From Pseudomonas koreensis (GTDB lineage Bacteria > Pseudomonadota > Gammaproteobacteria > Pseudomonadales > Pseudomonadaceae), in assembly GCF_012986595.1 (NCBI RefSeq), contig NZ_JAAQYM010000003.1, positions 496,001 through 560,000 on the forward strand: DNA of 64,000 nucleotides, read 5' to 3'. A program made the position numbers and the translations under genes. This document shows positions 41,789-51,223 of this stretch, piece after piece. Each line of letters starts with the position of its first letter. Position 1 is the first letter of the stretch. The notes below the pieces were generated by a model. That model was not told the origin of the DNA. It did not search any database and saw only the letters and a list, made by a program, of their open reading frames with translations.

Positions 41789-42478
41789 ATGGTTGGCAGG
41801 AGCATTCTGATCGTCGACGACGAAGCGCCCATTCGCGAAATGATCGCCGTTGCGTTGGAAATGGCCGGCTATGACTGCCTCGAGGCCGAAAACTCGCAGC
41901 AGGCACACGCCATTATCGTTGACCGCAAACCGGACCTGATCCTGCTCGACTGGATGCTGCCCGGCACTTCCGGCATCGAGCTGGCCCGCCGCCTCAAGCG
42001 CGACGAGCTGACCGGGGACATCCCGATCATCATGCTCACTGCCAAGGGCGAAGAGGACAACAAGATCCAGGGCCTGGAAGTCGGCGCCGACGACTACATC
42101 ACCAAGCCGTTCTCGCCACGCGAACTGGTCGCCCGCCTCAAGGCTGTGCTGCGCCGCGCCGGCCCGACCGATGGCGAAGCGCCGATCGAAGTTGGCGGAC
42201 TGCTGCTTGACCCGATCAGCCACCGCGTGACCATCGACGGCCGTCCGGCGGAAATGGGCCCGACCGAATACCGTCTGCTGCAATTCTTCATGACCCACCA
42301 GGAACGCGCCTACACGCGCGGGCAGCTGCTGGATCAGGTCTGGGGCGGCAACGTCTATGTTGAAGAGCGCACCGTCGACGTGCACATCCGGCGCCTGCGC
42401 AAGGCCCTCGGCGATGCTTACGAAAATCTGGTACAAACCGTGCGCGGCACTGGCTACCGGTTTTCCACCAAGGCCTGA
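41789..42478 (+). CDS. phoB: Phosphate regulon response regulator PhoB
   Basis: 229 residues. Receiver domain with Asp10/Asp11, phosphoacceptor Asp54 in [11 protein letters not shown], Lys in TKPFSPREL, then an OmpR-type winged helix (RRAGPTDGE linker; [27 protein letters not shown]). Phosphorylated by PhoR in phosphate limitation, it activates the pst operon. Followed by phoR after 38 bp. Confidence 0.97.
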   Translation: MVGRSILIVDDEAPIREMIAVALEMAGYDCLEAENSQQAHAIIVDRKPDLILLDWMLPGTSGIELARRLKRDELTGDIPIIMLTAKGEEDNKIQGLEVGADDYITKPFSPRELVARLKAVLRRAGPTDGEAPIEVGGLLLDPISHRVTIDGRPAEMGPTEYRLLQFFMTHQERAYTRGQLLDQVWGGNVYVEERTVDVHIRRLRKALGDAYENLVQTVRGTGYRFSTKA

Positions 42479-42516
42479 CCCGACCGCCAGACTCGCTGAC
42501 AAGGACCGTATTTTCC

Positions 42517-43839
42517 GTGAATCAAAACTGGCATGGCACCCTGATTCGCCACATGCTGTTGCTGGTCACAGCGTGTCTGGTGACCGGCCTGATCACCGGC
42601 TATTACGGCTGGAGCCTCGCTGCAGGCCTGGGCCTTTACCTGGCCTGGACGCTCAAGCAACTGCTGCGCCTGCACGAATGGCTGCGCCTGCACCAACCCG
42701 ATGAAGCACCGCCCGACGGCTACGGCCTGTGGGGTGAGGTGTTCGACAGCATCTACCACCTGCAACGCCGCGACCAACGGGTGCGCGGGCGCCTGCAAGC
42801 GGTGATCGACCGGGTGCAGGAGTCGACGGCCGCACTGAAAGACGCGGTGATCATGCTCGACAGCGACGGCAACCTGGAGTGGTGGAACCGCGCCGCCGAA
42901 ACCCTGCTCGGCCTCAAGACCCCGCAGGACAGCGGCCAACCGGTGACCAATCTGGTACGGCATCCGCGCTTCAAGGAATACTTCGAGCAGGAAAGCTACG
43001 CCGAACCGCTGGAAATCCCGTCTCCAACCAATGATCGCGTGCGCATTCAGCTGTACCTGACCCGCTATGGCAACAACGAACACCTGATGCTGGTGCGCGA
43101 TGTCACGCGCATCCATCAACTGGAACAGATGCGCAAAGACTTCATCGCCAACGTCTCCCACGAACTGCGCACGCCGCTGACGGTGATCTGTGGCTATCTG
43201 GAAACCCTGCTCGACAACGTCGAGGAAGTGAACCCGCGCTGGAGCCGTGCGCTGCAGCAGATGCAGCAACAGGGCGGGCGCATGCAGACGCTGCTCAACG
43301 ATCTGTTGCTGCTGGCGAAACTCGAAGCCACCGATTATCCGTCGGATAACCAGCCGGTGCAGATCGACACCCTGCTGCAGTCGATCAAGAGCGACGCGCA
43401 GCAATTATCCGGCTCGAAAAACCAGCGCATTACCCTGGAGGCCGACGGAAAAATCCTCCTCAAGGGCAGCGAGGCGGAACTGCGCAGCGCGTTCTCCAAC
43501 CTGGTGTTCAACGCCGTGAAATACACCCCGGCCGAAGGCAACATCCGCATCCGCTGGTGGGGCGACGAGCAAGGCGCGCACCTGAGCGTGCAGGATTCGG
43601 GAATCGGCATCGACAGCAAACACCTGCCGCGCCTGACCGAACGCTTCTACCGCGTCGACTCCAGCCGCAACTCCAACACCGGCGGCACCGGGCTGGGCCT
43701 GGCCATCGTCAAACACGTGTTGCTGCGCCACCGCGCGCGGATGGAAATCAGCAGCGTGCCCGGTCACGGCAGCACGTTCACCTGCCATTTCGCCCCGGCC
43801 CAGGTCGCTCATGCACGGGCCATCAGCGCCGCCGAGTGA
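42517..43839 (+). CDS. phoR: Phosphate regulon sensor histidine kinase PhoR
   Basis: 440 residues from GTG at 42517. Two N-terminal membrane helices (about 11-45), a charged linker, PAS domain (about 100-200), H-box FIANVSHELRTPLT with His215, and ATPase boxes NLVFNAVKYTP, DSGIGI and TGGTGLGLAIVKH. It lacks a large periplasmic domain, as PhoR does, because it senses through PstSCAB-PhoU encoded further along. ATG starts fit less well; AAGGA lies 11 bases before the GTG. Confidence 0.95.
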   Translation: MNQNWHGTLIRHMLLLVTACLVTGLITGYYGWSLAAGLGLYLAWTLKQLLRLHEWLRLHQPDEAPPDGYGLWGEVFDSIYHLQRRDQRVRGRLQAVIDRVQESTAALKDAVIMLDSDGNLEWWNRAAETLLGLKTPQDSGQPVTNLVRHPRFKEYFEQESYAEPLEIPSPTNDRVRIQLYLTRYGNNEHLMLVRDVTRIHQLEQMRKDFIANVSHELRTPLTVICGYLETLLDNVEEVNPRWSRALQQMQQQGGRMQTLLNDLLLLAKLEATDYPSDNQPVQIDTLLQSIKSDAQQLSGSKNQRITLEADGKILLKGSEAELRSAFSNLVFNAVKYTPAEGNIRIRWWGDEQGAHLSVQDSGIGIDSKHLPRLTERFYRVDSSRNSNTGGTGLGLAIVKHVLLRHRARMEISSVPGHGSTFTCHFAPAQVAHARAISAAE

Positions 43840-43962
43840 TACCGGCCAGCACGCGCCACTAGGCAATCGCCATGTCAGCCGCTACATTGGCTGACTTGCG
43901 TCTGCCTTTCAGGCGCGACTTTTTCTCTCTTACGAATCACACGGAACCCGCAAAACTCCATC

Positions 43963-45303
43963 ATGGACCCTTCCCCTGGCTTGTCCCTCGCAACACTATT
44001 CGCCGATTTCGGCATGATTCTTTTCGCTCTGATCCTGGTTGTGCTCAACGGCTTTTTCGTTGCGGCGGAATTCGCCATGGTCAAGCTGCGCTCGACCCGG
44101 GTCGAGGCCATCGCCGACAAAAACGGCTGGCGCGGGCACATCCTGCGCACCGTGCACAGTCAGCTCGATGCGTACCTCTCGGCGTGCCAGCTCGGTATCA
44201 CCCTCGCCTCCCTGGGCTTGGGCTGGGTCGGTGAGCCGGCGTTCGCGCACATTCTCGAGCCGCTGCTGAGCGCGGTCGGCGTGCAGTCGCCGGAAGTGGT
44301 CAAGGGCATTTCTTTCTTTACCGCGTTCTTCATCATTTCCTACCTGCACATCGTCGTCGGTGAGCTGGCGCCCAAGTCATGGGCGATTCGCAAACCCGAG
44401 CTGCTGTCGCTGTGGACGGCGGTGCCGCTGTACCTCTTCTACTGGGCGATGTACCCGGCGATCTACCTGCTCAACGCCAGCGCCAACGCGATCCTGCGTA
44501 TCGCCGGCCAGGGCGAGCCCGGCCCGCACCACGAACACCATTACAGCCGCGAAGAACTGAAACTGATCCTGCACTCCAGCCGTGGTCAGGATCCGAGCGA
44601 TCAGGGCATGCGCGTACTGGCTTCGGCGGTGGAAATGGGCGAACTGGAAGTGGTCGACTGGGCCAACTCCCGTGAAGACCTGATCACCCTGGAATTCAAC
44701 GCGCCGCTGAAAGAAATCCTCGCGATGTTCCGCCGTCACAAGTTCAGCCGTTACCCGGTGTACGACAGCGAGCGCCAGGAATTCGTCGGCCTGCTGCACA
44801 TCAAGGACCTGCTGCTGGAACTGGCGGCGCTGGACCACATTCCCGAGTCGTTCAACCTGGCCGAGCTGACCCGCCCGCTGGAGCGCGTGTCGCGGCACAT
44901 GCCGCTGTCGCAGCTGCTGGAACAGTTCCGCAAGGGCGGTTCGCACTTCGCTGTGGTCGAGGAAGCCGACGGCAACATCATCGGCTACCTGACCATGGAA
45001 GACGTGCTGGAAGTGCTGGTCGGTGATATCCAGGACGAACACCGCAAGGCTGAACGCGGAATCCTCGCCTATCAGCCGGGCAAGCTGCTGGTACGCGGCG
45101 ATACGCCGCTGTTCAAGGTTGAGCGCCTGCTCGGCATCGACCTCGACCACATCGAAGCCGAAACCCTCGCCGGGCTGGTCTACGAAACCCTGAAACGGGT
45201 GCCGGAAGAGGAAGAAGTGCTGGAAGTCGAAGGCCTGCGAATCATCATCAAGAAGATGAAGGGGCCGAAGATTGTGTTGGCGAAGGTGTTGATGCTGGAT
45301 TGA
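43963..45303 (+). CDS. CNNM/CorC-type membrane protein with CBS pair (hemolysin family)
   Basis: 446 residues. N-terminal CNNM/DUF21 domain with four hydrophobic segments (LNGFFVAAEFAMVKLRSTR, GITLASLGLGWVGEPAF), a tandem CBS pair (FSRYPVYDSERQEFVG, SHFAVVEEADGNIIGYLTMEDVLE) and the CorC/HlyC transporter-associated C-terminal domain. Related proteins handle Mg or Na transport; the hemolysin name is historical. Counterpart of PA5362. Confidence 0.92.
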   Translation: MDPSPGLSLATLFADFGMILFALILVVLNGFFVAAEFAMVKLRSTRVEAIADKNGWRGHILRTVHSQLDAYLSACQLGITLASLGLGWVGEPAFAHILEPLLSAVGVQSPEVVKGISFFTAFFIISYLHIVVGELAPKSWAIRKPELLSLWTAVPLYLFYWAMYPAIYLLNASANAILRIAGQGEPGPHHEHHYSREELKLILHSSRGQDPSDQGMRVLASAVEMGELEVVDWANSREDLITLEFNAPLKEILAMFRRHKFSRYPVYDSERQEFVGLLHIKDLLLELAALDHIPESFNLAELTRPLERVSRHMPLSQLLEQFRKGGSHFAVVEEADGNIIGYLTMEDVLEVLVGDIQDEHRKAERGILAYQPGKLLVRGDTPLFKVERLLGIDLDHIEAETLAGLVYETLKRVPEEEEVLEVEGLRIIIKKMKGPKIVLAKVLMLD

Positions 45304-45326
45304 TGGATGTTTTGGGGGACGCTTCT

Positions 45327-45457
45327 GTGGTGAGGGGATTTATCCCCGATGGGTCGCGGAGCGGCCCTGTAATCTGCAATCGCGTAACTCCTGACTCAAT
45401 GCCTTCAATGATTTTGGGACGGCTGCGCCGCCCATCGGGGATAAATCCCCTCACCAC
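45327..45457. repeat. Inverted repeat, type GTGGTGAGGGGATTTATCCCCGAT
   Basis: GTGGTGAGGGGATTTATCCC at 45327 and its complement ending at 45457 enclose about 80 bases. Each arm is itself a hairpin. A third REP family, between two converging genes. Confidence 0.9.
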
Positions 45458-45489
45458 AAAAGCCCCTCCACAGCGGCCCTCCACCACTT

Positions 45490-46386
45490 CTACTGCTTGC
45501 CCAACGCAAAGTTGGGCAACGCCCCCAGCGGCTGGTTGAACTGATACGGAATCGACACCAGCCCCTGCCCGGTATTGCGCTGCACCACAAAGTGCAGGTG
45601 CGGGCCGCTGCTGTTGCCGGTATTGCCCGACAGCGCCAGCGGGCTGCCGACCGTCACCCGTTGCCCTTCGCGCACGCTCACCGAACCTTGCTTGAGGTGC
45701 AGGTACACGCCCATCGTGCCGTCATCGTGCAATACCCGGACGAAATTGCCCGAGGCATCATTGCCGCGCCCGCTCTGCGCGTTTTCGGTTTTCACCACCA
45801 CTCCGGCCCGCGCTGCGATGATCTGGGTGCCGACCGGCATGGCGATGTCCATCGCATACTTGTTCTTCGGCCCGTAGTGGCTGTACTGGCCGTTGGCACC
45901 CTGACTGAGACGGAACGGCCCACCCCGCCACGGCAACGGATAGCGATAGCTCTGCGCAGCTCCGCCAGGGTCGCCCAGCGAATACTGGAACTGCGGCGTA
46001 TACACCAGCGGCTGGCCGCCGCTAATCGCCGTCAACAGCGCCAGACGCGTATTGCTGCGCGCCGGCAGCACCCGACGGATCGTCTGCGCCGGTGCACCAC
46101 GCACGTTGCTCATCCCGGTAAACGCCAGCGCCACCTCAACCGGCGCGTACAGGTCGTTGCGCACGAACACCACGTCGGTGCCCTTCTGCTTCTTGATGTC
46201 GAGGTACACCTGACGCTCCAGGTGCTCGACCATACGGTCCTGAAACACGAACACCTGCGAGCCTTTGCTCGGCCGGTCGCTGTACGAGACCACGCCGTTG
46301 GCATCGGTGGATTTGTAGATCGTCATGGCCACAGCCGAGGTGGAGGCCATGAAAAGACCACAGAAAAACAGCAGGCGCGCGAGCAT
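45490..46386 (-). CDS. Exported M23-family metallopeptidase with DUF4124-like N-terminus
   Basis: 298 residues from the second ATG (46386); the first at 46392 is equally possible. Signal peptide (about 1-20), DUF4124-like segment (MTIYKSTDANGVVSYSDRPSKG), and C-terminal M23 domain with SHYGPKNKYAMDIA, LHDDGTMGVYLHL and the metal-binding GPHLHFVV. Expected to cut peptide cross-links of peptidoglycan. Counterpart of PA5363. Confidence 0.92.
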   Translation of the reverse strand: MLARLLFFCGLFMASTSAVAMTIYKSTDANGVVSYSDRPSKGSQVFVFQDRMVEHLERQVYLDIKKQKGTDVVFVRNDLYAPVEVALAFTGMSNVRGAPAQTIRRVLPARSNTRLALLTAISGGQPLVYTPQFQYSLGDPGGAAQSYRYPLPWRGGPFRLSQGANGQYSHYGPKNKYAMDIAMPVGTQIIAARAGVVVKTENAQSGRGNDASGNFVRVLHDDGTMGVYLHLKQGSVSVREGQRVTVGSPLALSGNTGNSSGPHLHFVVQRNTGQGLVSIPYQFNQPLGALPNFALGKQ

Positions 46387-46506
46387 GGGCAAGAGTCTGT
46401 CGAAGTAAGGCCTGGGAATGAGCCTAGCAGCTGAGACAGACCAGGCTAGTCGACAGATGTTTCAAATTGGGCAGTCTGGGAGATTGATAGTGCAAGTGAG
46501 AGCCCC

Positions 46507-46571
46507 TTCGCGAGCAGGCTCGCTCCCACCTTTGAAATGCATTCCAATGTGGGAGCCTGCTCGCGAAAGCG
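46507..46571. repeat. REP inverted pair, type GTGGGAGCGAGCCTGCTCGC
   Basis: TTCGCGAGCAGGCTCGCTCC at 46507 and GTGGGAGCCTGCTCGCGAA ending 46571, 25 bases apart. Between the M23 peptidase and response regulator genes. Confidence 0.88.
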
Positions 46572-46590
46572 GTGTGTCAGGCGACGAAGA

Positions 46591-47547
46591 TCAAGCGCCC
46601 GGAACGAAGTGCTTCTGCGCCGTGCCACGGGCGATCAGGCGGGAGATGTAGTCGAGTTTCTGCGCGTCCTGGTCGACAAAGCGGAAGGTCAGTTGCAGCC
46701 ATTCGCTGTCTGGCTTCGGCTCGTGGGCGACGACGGCGTGCAGGTAGCCGTTGAGACGGGCGATTTCGGCGTTGTCGCCCTGCTCCAGGTCGAGCACGGC
46801 GCTGTCGAGGATCTGCGGCAGGGTCTCGGTGCGCTTCACCACCAACAGCGCTTCCTTGATGCTCAGAGCCTTGATCACGCATTGCTGGGTGCCGCTTGGC
46901 AGGCGCAACTGGCCTTGGCCACGACCCGCAGCCGGCGCCTTCGAGGCTGCCGGTGCCTGGACCGGCGGACTGTTGAGCAAACCACGGGACGGCGCAGCAG
47001 CAGGCGCCGGAGCGGCCGCAGCAGGCTTGGCGAACGGATTGACTGCAGCGGCTGCCGGCGCGCCACCCACCACGGCAGGCTTGCCACCGGTCAATGCGCT
47101 CAGGGAGTCGTTGCCGAACGCCGAGTTCATCTTGGTCGGTGCGCTGTTCATCAGGGTGTCGAGCTTGCCGACCTTGTTCAGCGCCTGCTTGACCTTTGTC
47201 AGCAGTTGCTCGTTGGTGAACGGCTTGCTGACGTAGCCGGAAACGCCGGCCTGGATCGCCTGCACCACGTTCTCTTTGTCGCCACGGCTGGTGACCATGA
47301 TGAAGGGCATGGACTTGAGATTGTCCTGCTGGCGGCACCAGGTCAGCAGTTCGAGGCCGGACATTTCCGGCATTTCCCAGTCGCACAGCACCAGGTCGAA
47401 CGCTTCTTTGGCCAGCATCGCCTGGGCCTTTTTGCCGTTGATGGCGTCCTCGGTACGAATCCCCGGGAAGTAGTTACGCAGGCACTTTTTCACCAGGTCG
47501 CGAATGAACGAAGCGTCGTCCACGACCAACACACTGATCTTGCTCAT
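46591..47547 (-). CDS. Response regulator with Ala/Pro linker and PilZ-like C-terminal domain
   Basis: 318 residues. CheY-like receiver (1-125): Asp10/Asp11, phosphoacceptor Asp56 in CDWEMPEMSG, Lys108 in VSKPF. A low-complexity Ala/Pro linker spans about 155-215. The C-terminal 100 residues (GTQQCVIKALSIKEALLVV, ARLNGYLHAVVAHEPKPDSEWLQL) resemble a PilZ fold but lack a clear c-di-GMP-binding RxxxR. Counterpart of PA5364, next to phoU. No DNA-binding domain, so it probably acts through protein contacts. Confidence 0.82.
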   Translation of the reverse strand: MSKISVLVVDDASFIRDLVKKCLRNYFPGIRTEDAINGKKAQAMLAKEAFDLVLCDWEMPEMSGLELLTWCRQQDNLKSMPFIMVTSRGDKENVVQAIQAGVSGYVSKPFTNEQLLTKVKQALNKVGKLDTLMNSAPTKMNSAFGNDSLSALTGGKPAVVGGAPAAAAVNPFAKPAAAAPAPAAAPSRGLLNSPPVQAPAASKAPAAGRGQGQLRLPSGTQQCVIKALSIKEALLVVKRTETLPQILDSAVLDLEQGDNAEIARLNGYLHAVVAHEPKPDSEWLQLTFRFVDQDAQKLDYISRLIARGTAQKHFVPGA

Positions 47548-47681
47548 CCAACACCCCTATAAAAATCCCGGCAAGCATACCGCTTTGCTGATGGCACATT
47601 GCCAACAATCTTCAGTCACGCCGGGACTTTTCGTTCGCGGGTGCTGCTTTTTAATTCGGTTTCCTGATTCAAGCGCCCAAA

Positions 47682-47714
47682 CAAAAACGCCCGGCCAAAG
47701 GGCCGGGCGCTTTT
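47682..47714. terminator. Intrinsic terminator after phoU (bidirectional)
   Basis: CGCCCGGCC and GGCCGGGCG arms around AAAG, with AAAAA on the left and TTTT on the right. It can end the pst-phoU transcript on the minus strand. Confidence 0.92.
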
Positions 47715-47725
47715 CTCAGGCAATC

Positions 47726-48487
47726 TTACTTATCGTCAGCATTGCCCGGAACATTAGCGGTTTCGCCGCTTGTGCCTTCAACTTCTTCTTTCATGCGCTT
47801 GAGGCCCAGGTGACGCACGTCGGTGCCGCGCACCAGGTAGATCACCAGTTCCGAGATATTGCGCGCGTGGTCGCCGATGCGCTCCAGCGAACGCAGGACC
47901 CAGATGATGCTCAGAACCCGCGAGATAGAGCGCGGGTCTTCCATCATGTAGGTCGCCAGCTCACGCAGGGCGGTCTTGTATTCGCGGTCGATGACTTTGT
48001 CGTACTGCGCCACCGACAGGGCCAGATCGGCGTCGAAGCGGGCAAATGCGTCCAGCGCATCACGGACCATGTTGCGCACCTGGTCGCCAATGTGCCGCAC
48101 TTCGACGTAACCGCGTGGCGCTTCGCCTTCTTCGCACAGCTGAATGGCGCGACGGGCGATCTTGGTCGCTTCGTCACCGATGCGCTCGAGGTCGATCACC
48201 GACTTGGAGATGCTGATGATCAGGCGCAAGTCGGACGCCGCCGGCTGACGACGAGCGAGAATGCGCAGGCATTCTTCGTCGATGTTGCGTTCCATCTGGT
48301 TGATCTGGTCGTCGATCTCACGCACCTGCTGGGCCAGGCCGGAGTCGGCCTCGATCAGCGCGGTGACCGCGTCATTGACCTGCTTCTCGACCAGCCCGCC
48401 CATGGCCAGGAGGTGGCTGCGCACTTCTTCCAGCTCAGCGTTGAACTGCGCGGAAATGTGGTGGGTAAGGCCTTCTTTACTAATCAT
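47726..48487 (-). CDS. phoU: Phosphate uptake regulator PhoU
   Basis: 253 residues in two PhoU three-helix repeats, with the metal-binding type E/DxxxD motifs (IDDQINQMERNIDEECLRIL, RIGDEATKIARRA, RIGDHARNISELVIYL). PhoU couples the Pst transporter state to PhoR so that the regulon is off in high phosphate. Last gene of the pst operon, 72 bp after pstB, followed by a terminator. Confidence 0.96.
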   Translation of the reverse strand: MISKEGLTHHISAQFNAELEEVRSHLLAMGGLVEKQVNDAVTALIEADSGLAQQVREIDDQINQMERNIDEECLRILARRQPAASDLRLIISISKSVIDLERIGDEATKIARRAIQLCEEGEAPRGYVEVRHIGDQVRNMVRDALDAFARFDADLALSVAQYDKVIDREYKTALRELATYMMEDPRSISRVLSIIWVLRSLERIGDHARNISELVIYLVRGTDVRHLGLKRMKEEVEGTSGETANVPGNADDK

Positions 48488-48559
48488 GTTGGCGTCCTTG
48501 GAGCGTCCGGTAAGGTGCGGCGGGCCGCAGTCAATTCAGTGAGCGACAACCAGCGTCTG

Positions 48560-49393
48560 CTAGCCGTAACGACCGGTGATGTAGTCTTCGGTCTGCTTCT
48601 TCGCCGGATTGGTGAACAGGGTGTCGGTGTCGCCGAACTCCACCAGTTTGCCCATGTACATGAACGCCGTGTAGTCGGAAACCCGCGCGGCTTGCTGCAT
48701 GTTGTGGGTGACGATGACGATGGTGAACTTGGACTTCAGTTCGTAGATCAGCTCTTCGACTTTCAGGGTCGAGATCGGGTCGAGGGCCGAGCACGGTTCG
48801 TCGAGCAGCAACACTTCCGGCTCAACCGCGATGGTGCGGGCAATCACCAGACGCTGCTGCTGACCACCGGACAGGCCGAGAGCCGAGTCGTGCAGGCGAT
48901 CCTTCACTTCGTCCCACAGTGCCGCGCCTTTCAACGCCCACTCGACCGCTTCGTCGAGGATGCGCTTCTTGTTGATGCCCTGGATGCGCAGGCCGTAAAC
49001 CACGTTTTCGTAGATGGTCTTCGGGAACGGGTTGGGCTTCTGGAACACCATGCCGACGCGGCGACGCAGTTCGGCAACGTCTTCGCCCTTACGGTAGATG
49101 TTGTTGCCGTACAGGTTGATCGCGCCTTCGACACGGCAGCCGTCAACCAGGTCGTTCATGCGGTTGAAGGTACGCAGCAGCGTGGACTTGCCGCAGCCGG
49201 ACGGGCCGATGAAAGCGGTCACACGCTGTTTCGGGATGTTCATGCTGACGTCGAACAGCGCCTGCTTCTCACCGTAGAACAGGCTCAGGCCCGGGACTTC
49301 GATGGCGACGGTTTCCTGCTCGAGGCTCAGGCTCTGCTTGTCGCGGCCCAGGGCAGACATGTTGATGCCGTGGGTATGTGTTTCGTGCTGCAT
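48560..49393 (-). CDS. pstB: Phosphate ABC transporter ATP-binding protein PstB
   Basis: 277 residues. Walker A GPSGCGKS (63-70), Q-loop [15 protein letters not shown], signature LSGGQQQR, Walker [14 protein letters not shown] and switch His in VTHNMQQ. Energises phosphate import through PstC/PstA. A REP pair separates it from pstA. Confidence 0.97.
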   Translation of the reverse strand: MQHETHTHGINMSALGRDKQSLSLEQETVAIEVPGLSLFYGEKQALFDVSMNIPKQRVTAFIGPSGCGKSTLLRTFNRMNDLVDGCRVEGAINLYGNNIYRKGEDVAELRRRVGMVFQKPNPFPKTIYENVVYGLRIQGINKKRILDEAVEWALKGAALWDEVKDRLHDSALGLSGGQQQRLVIARTIAVEPEVLLLDEPCSALDPISTLKVEELIYELKSKFTIVIVTHNMQQAARVSDYTAFMYMGKLVEFGDTDTLFTNPAKKQTEDYITGRYG

Positions 49394-49430
49394 GGGAGGC
49401 TCCCTGTGCTAACAAATTCGGTTCGGTTTT

Positions 49431-49517
49431 TGTGGGAGCCAGCCTGCTGGCGATTCAGGCGCTGCGGTTTGTCTATGAAACCGCAGTGATGCCTTCGCGA
49501 GCAGGCTCGCTCCCACA
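49431..49517. repeat. REP inverted pair between pstA and pstB
   Basis: TGTGGGAGCCAGCCTGCTGGCG at 49431 and CGCGAGCAGGCTCGCTCCCACA ending at 49517; the left arm is a variant. An internal GCTGCGGTTT...AAACCGCAGT stem lies between. It sits inside the pst operon, where it could protect or uncouple the upstream mRNA. Confidence 0.85.
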
Positions 49518-49537
49518 TAGAAATCAGTGCTGCAAAA

Positions 49538-51208
49538 TCAGCTGTCCAGCGCTTTGTACTTCTCGCGCAGGTGGTTACGAATCCACACTGCCGACAGGTT
49601 CAGGGTCGCAATCACCAGCACCAGCAGCAGCGCCGTGGCGTACACCAGTGGCCGTGCGGCTTCGACGTTCGGGCTCTGGAAGCCGACGTCGTAGATATGG
49701 AAGCCCAGGTGCATGATCTTCTGGTCCAGGTGCAGGTACGGGTAGTTGCCATCCAGCGGCAGCGACGGTGCCAGTTTCACCACACCCACCAACATCAGCG
49801 GCGCCACTTCACCAGCAGCACGCGCCACGGCGAGGATCATGCCGGTCATCATCGCCGGGCTGGCCATCGGCAGGACAATCTTCCACAGCGTTTCCGCCTT
49901 GGTCGCGCCCAGTGCCAGCGAGCCTTCACGGACGGTGCGCGGGATACGCGCCAGCCCTTCCTCGGTCGCCACGATCACCACCGGCACCGCCAGCAGCGCC
50001 AGAGTCAGCGAGGCCCAGAGCAGGCCCGGTGTACCGAAGGTCGGCGCCGGCAATGCTTCGGGGAAGAACAGACGGTCGACCGAACCCCCCAGCACGTAGA
50101 CGAAGAAGCCCAGACCGAACACACCGTAAACGATGGCCGGAACACCCGCGAGGTTGTTCACCGCAATGCGGATGATCCGGGTCAGGGCGTTCTGCTTGGC
50201 GTATTCACGCAGGTACACAGCTGCCAGCACGCCGAACGGGGTCACGATCATCGCCATGATCAGGGTCATCATCACGGTGCCGAAGATCGCCGGGAAGATC
50301 CCGCCTTCGGTGTTCGCTTCACGCGGGTCGTCGGACAGGAACTCCCAGACCTTGCTGAAGTAGAAACCGATCTTGGTCATCGTGCCCATCGCATTCGGCT
50401 GATAGGCGTGAACCACTTTGCCCAGGCTGATTTCGATCTCTTTGCCGTTGGCATCGCGGGCAGTCAGGGCGTCGCGGTTGAACTGCGCATGCAGATCGCT
50501 CAGACGCGCTTCGATGTCCTGATAACGGGCATTGAGTTCGGCACGCTCGGCGTCCATGTCCGCTTGCGCGGTGGCGTCGAGTTTGCCTTCCAGTTCCAGT
50601 TTGCGGCCGTGCAGACGGATGCGCTCAAGCCCTGAGTTGATCGCACCGATGTCGGTCTTTTCCAGCGACTTCAGCTGCGCAGCAAGGCCGTTCACACGGT
50701 TGATCCGCGCTTGCAGCTCGGGCCATGCAGCCTCGCCCTCGGCGATCACCTTGCCATCCTGTTTGACGTTGACCAGGTAGCCGTAGAAGTTGCCCCACTC
50801 GCGACGCTCGATGGCCATCAATTCTGGCGGCGTGGTCTGGTTGGTCAGCCACTCGCCGACCACCCAGGTGAAGTCGTTGCCATTCAGGTCACGGTTGCCG
50901 ACCTTGATCAGCTCGCGGGTCATGAATTCCGGGCCCTGATCGGGCACCGGCAGGCCGGCGCTCTTCAGGCGGGCACGCGGCACTTCTTCTTTCTGCACCA
51001 CTTCGCCGATGACCAGGTGATTGGCCTGGCCCGGCACGTCGTAGCTGGCGTGGATCAGGTCCGCCGGCCAGAAGTGACCCAGGCCGCGCACGGCAATCAC
51101 CGCCAGCAGGCCAATGGTCATGATGACCGCGATGGACACCGCGCCACCGCTGATCCAGACGCCCGGGGCGCCGCTCTTGAACCATCCATTCAGGGAGTTC
51201 TGTTTCAC
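49538..51208 (-). CDS. pstA: Phosphate ABC transporter permease PstA (long form)
   Basis: 556 residues, much longer than E. coli PstA (about 296). An N-terminal helix (about 16-40) and a 230-residue soluble DUF3333-type insert containing a coiled-coil stretch (INRVNGLAAQLKSLEKTD) precede the permease domain with the EAA-type loop (EGLARIPRTVREGSLALGATK). Forms the membrane channel with PstC. Long forms are usual in Pseudomonas. Confidence 0.95.
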   Translation of the reverse strand: MKQNSLNGWFKSGAPGVWISGGAVSIAVIMTIGLLAVIAVRGLGHFWPADLIHASYDVPGQANHLVIGEVVQKEEVPRARLKSAGLPVPDQGPEFMTRELIKVGNRDLNGNDFTWVVGEWLTNQTTPPELMAIERREWGNFYGYLVNVKQDGKVIAEGEAAWPELQARINRVNGLAAQLKSLEKTDIGAINSGLERIRLHGRKLELEGKLDATAQADMDAERAELNARYQDIEARLSDLHAQFNRDALTARDANGKEIEISLGKVVHAYQPNAMGTMTKIGFYFSKVWEFLSDDPREANTEGGIFPAIFGTVMMTLIMAMIVTPFGVLAAVYLREYAKQNALTRIIRIAVNNLAGVPAIVYGVFGLGFFVYVLGGSVDRLFFPEALPAPTFGTPGLLWASLTLALLAVPVVIVATEEGLARIPRTVREGSLALGATKAETLWKIVLPMASPAMMTGMILAVARAAGEVAPLMLVGVVKLAPSLPLDGNYPYLHLDQKIMHLGFHIYDVGFQSPNVEAARPLVYATALLLVLVIATLNLSAVWIRNHLREKYKALDS

Positions 51209-51223
51209 AGACTTCTACCTTTC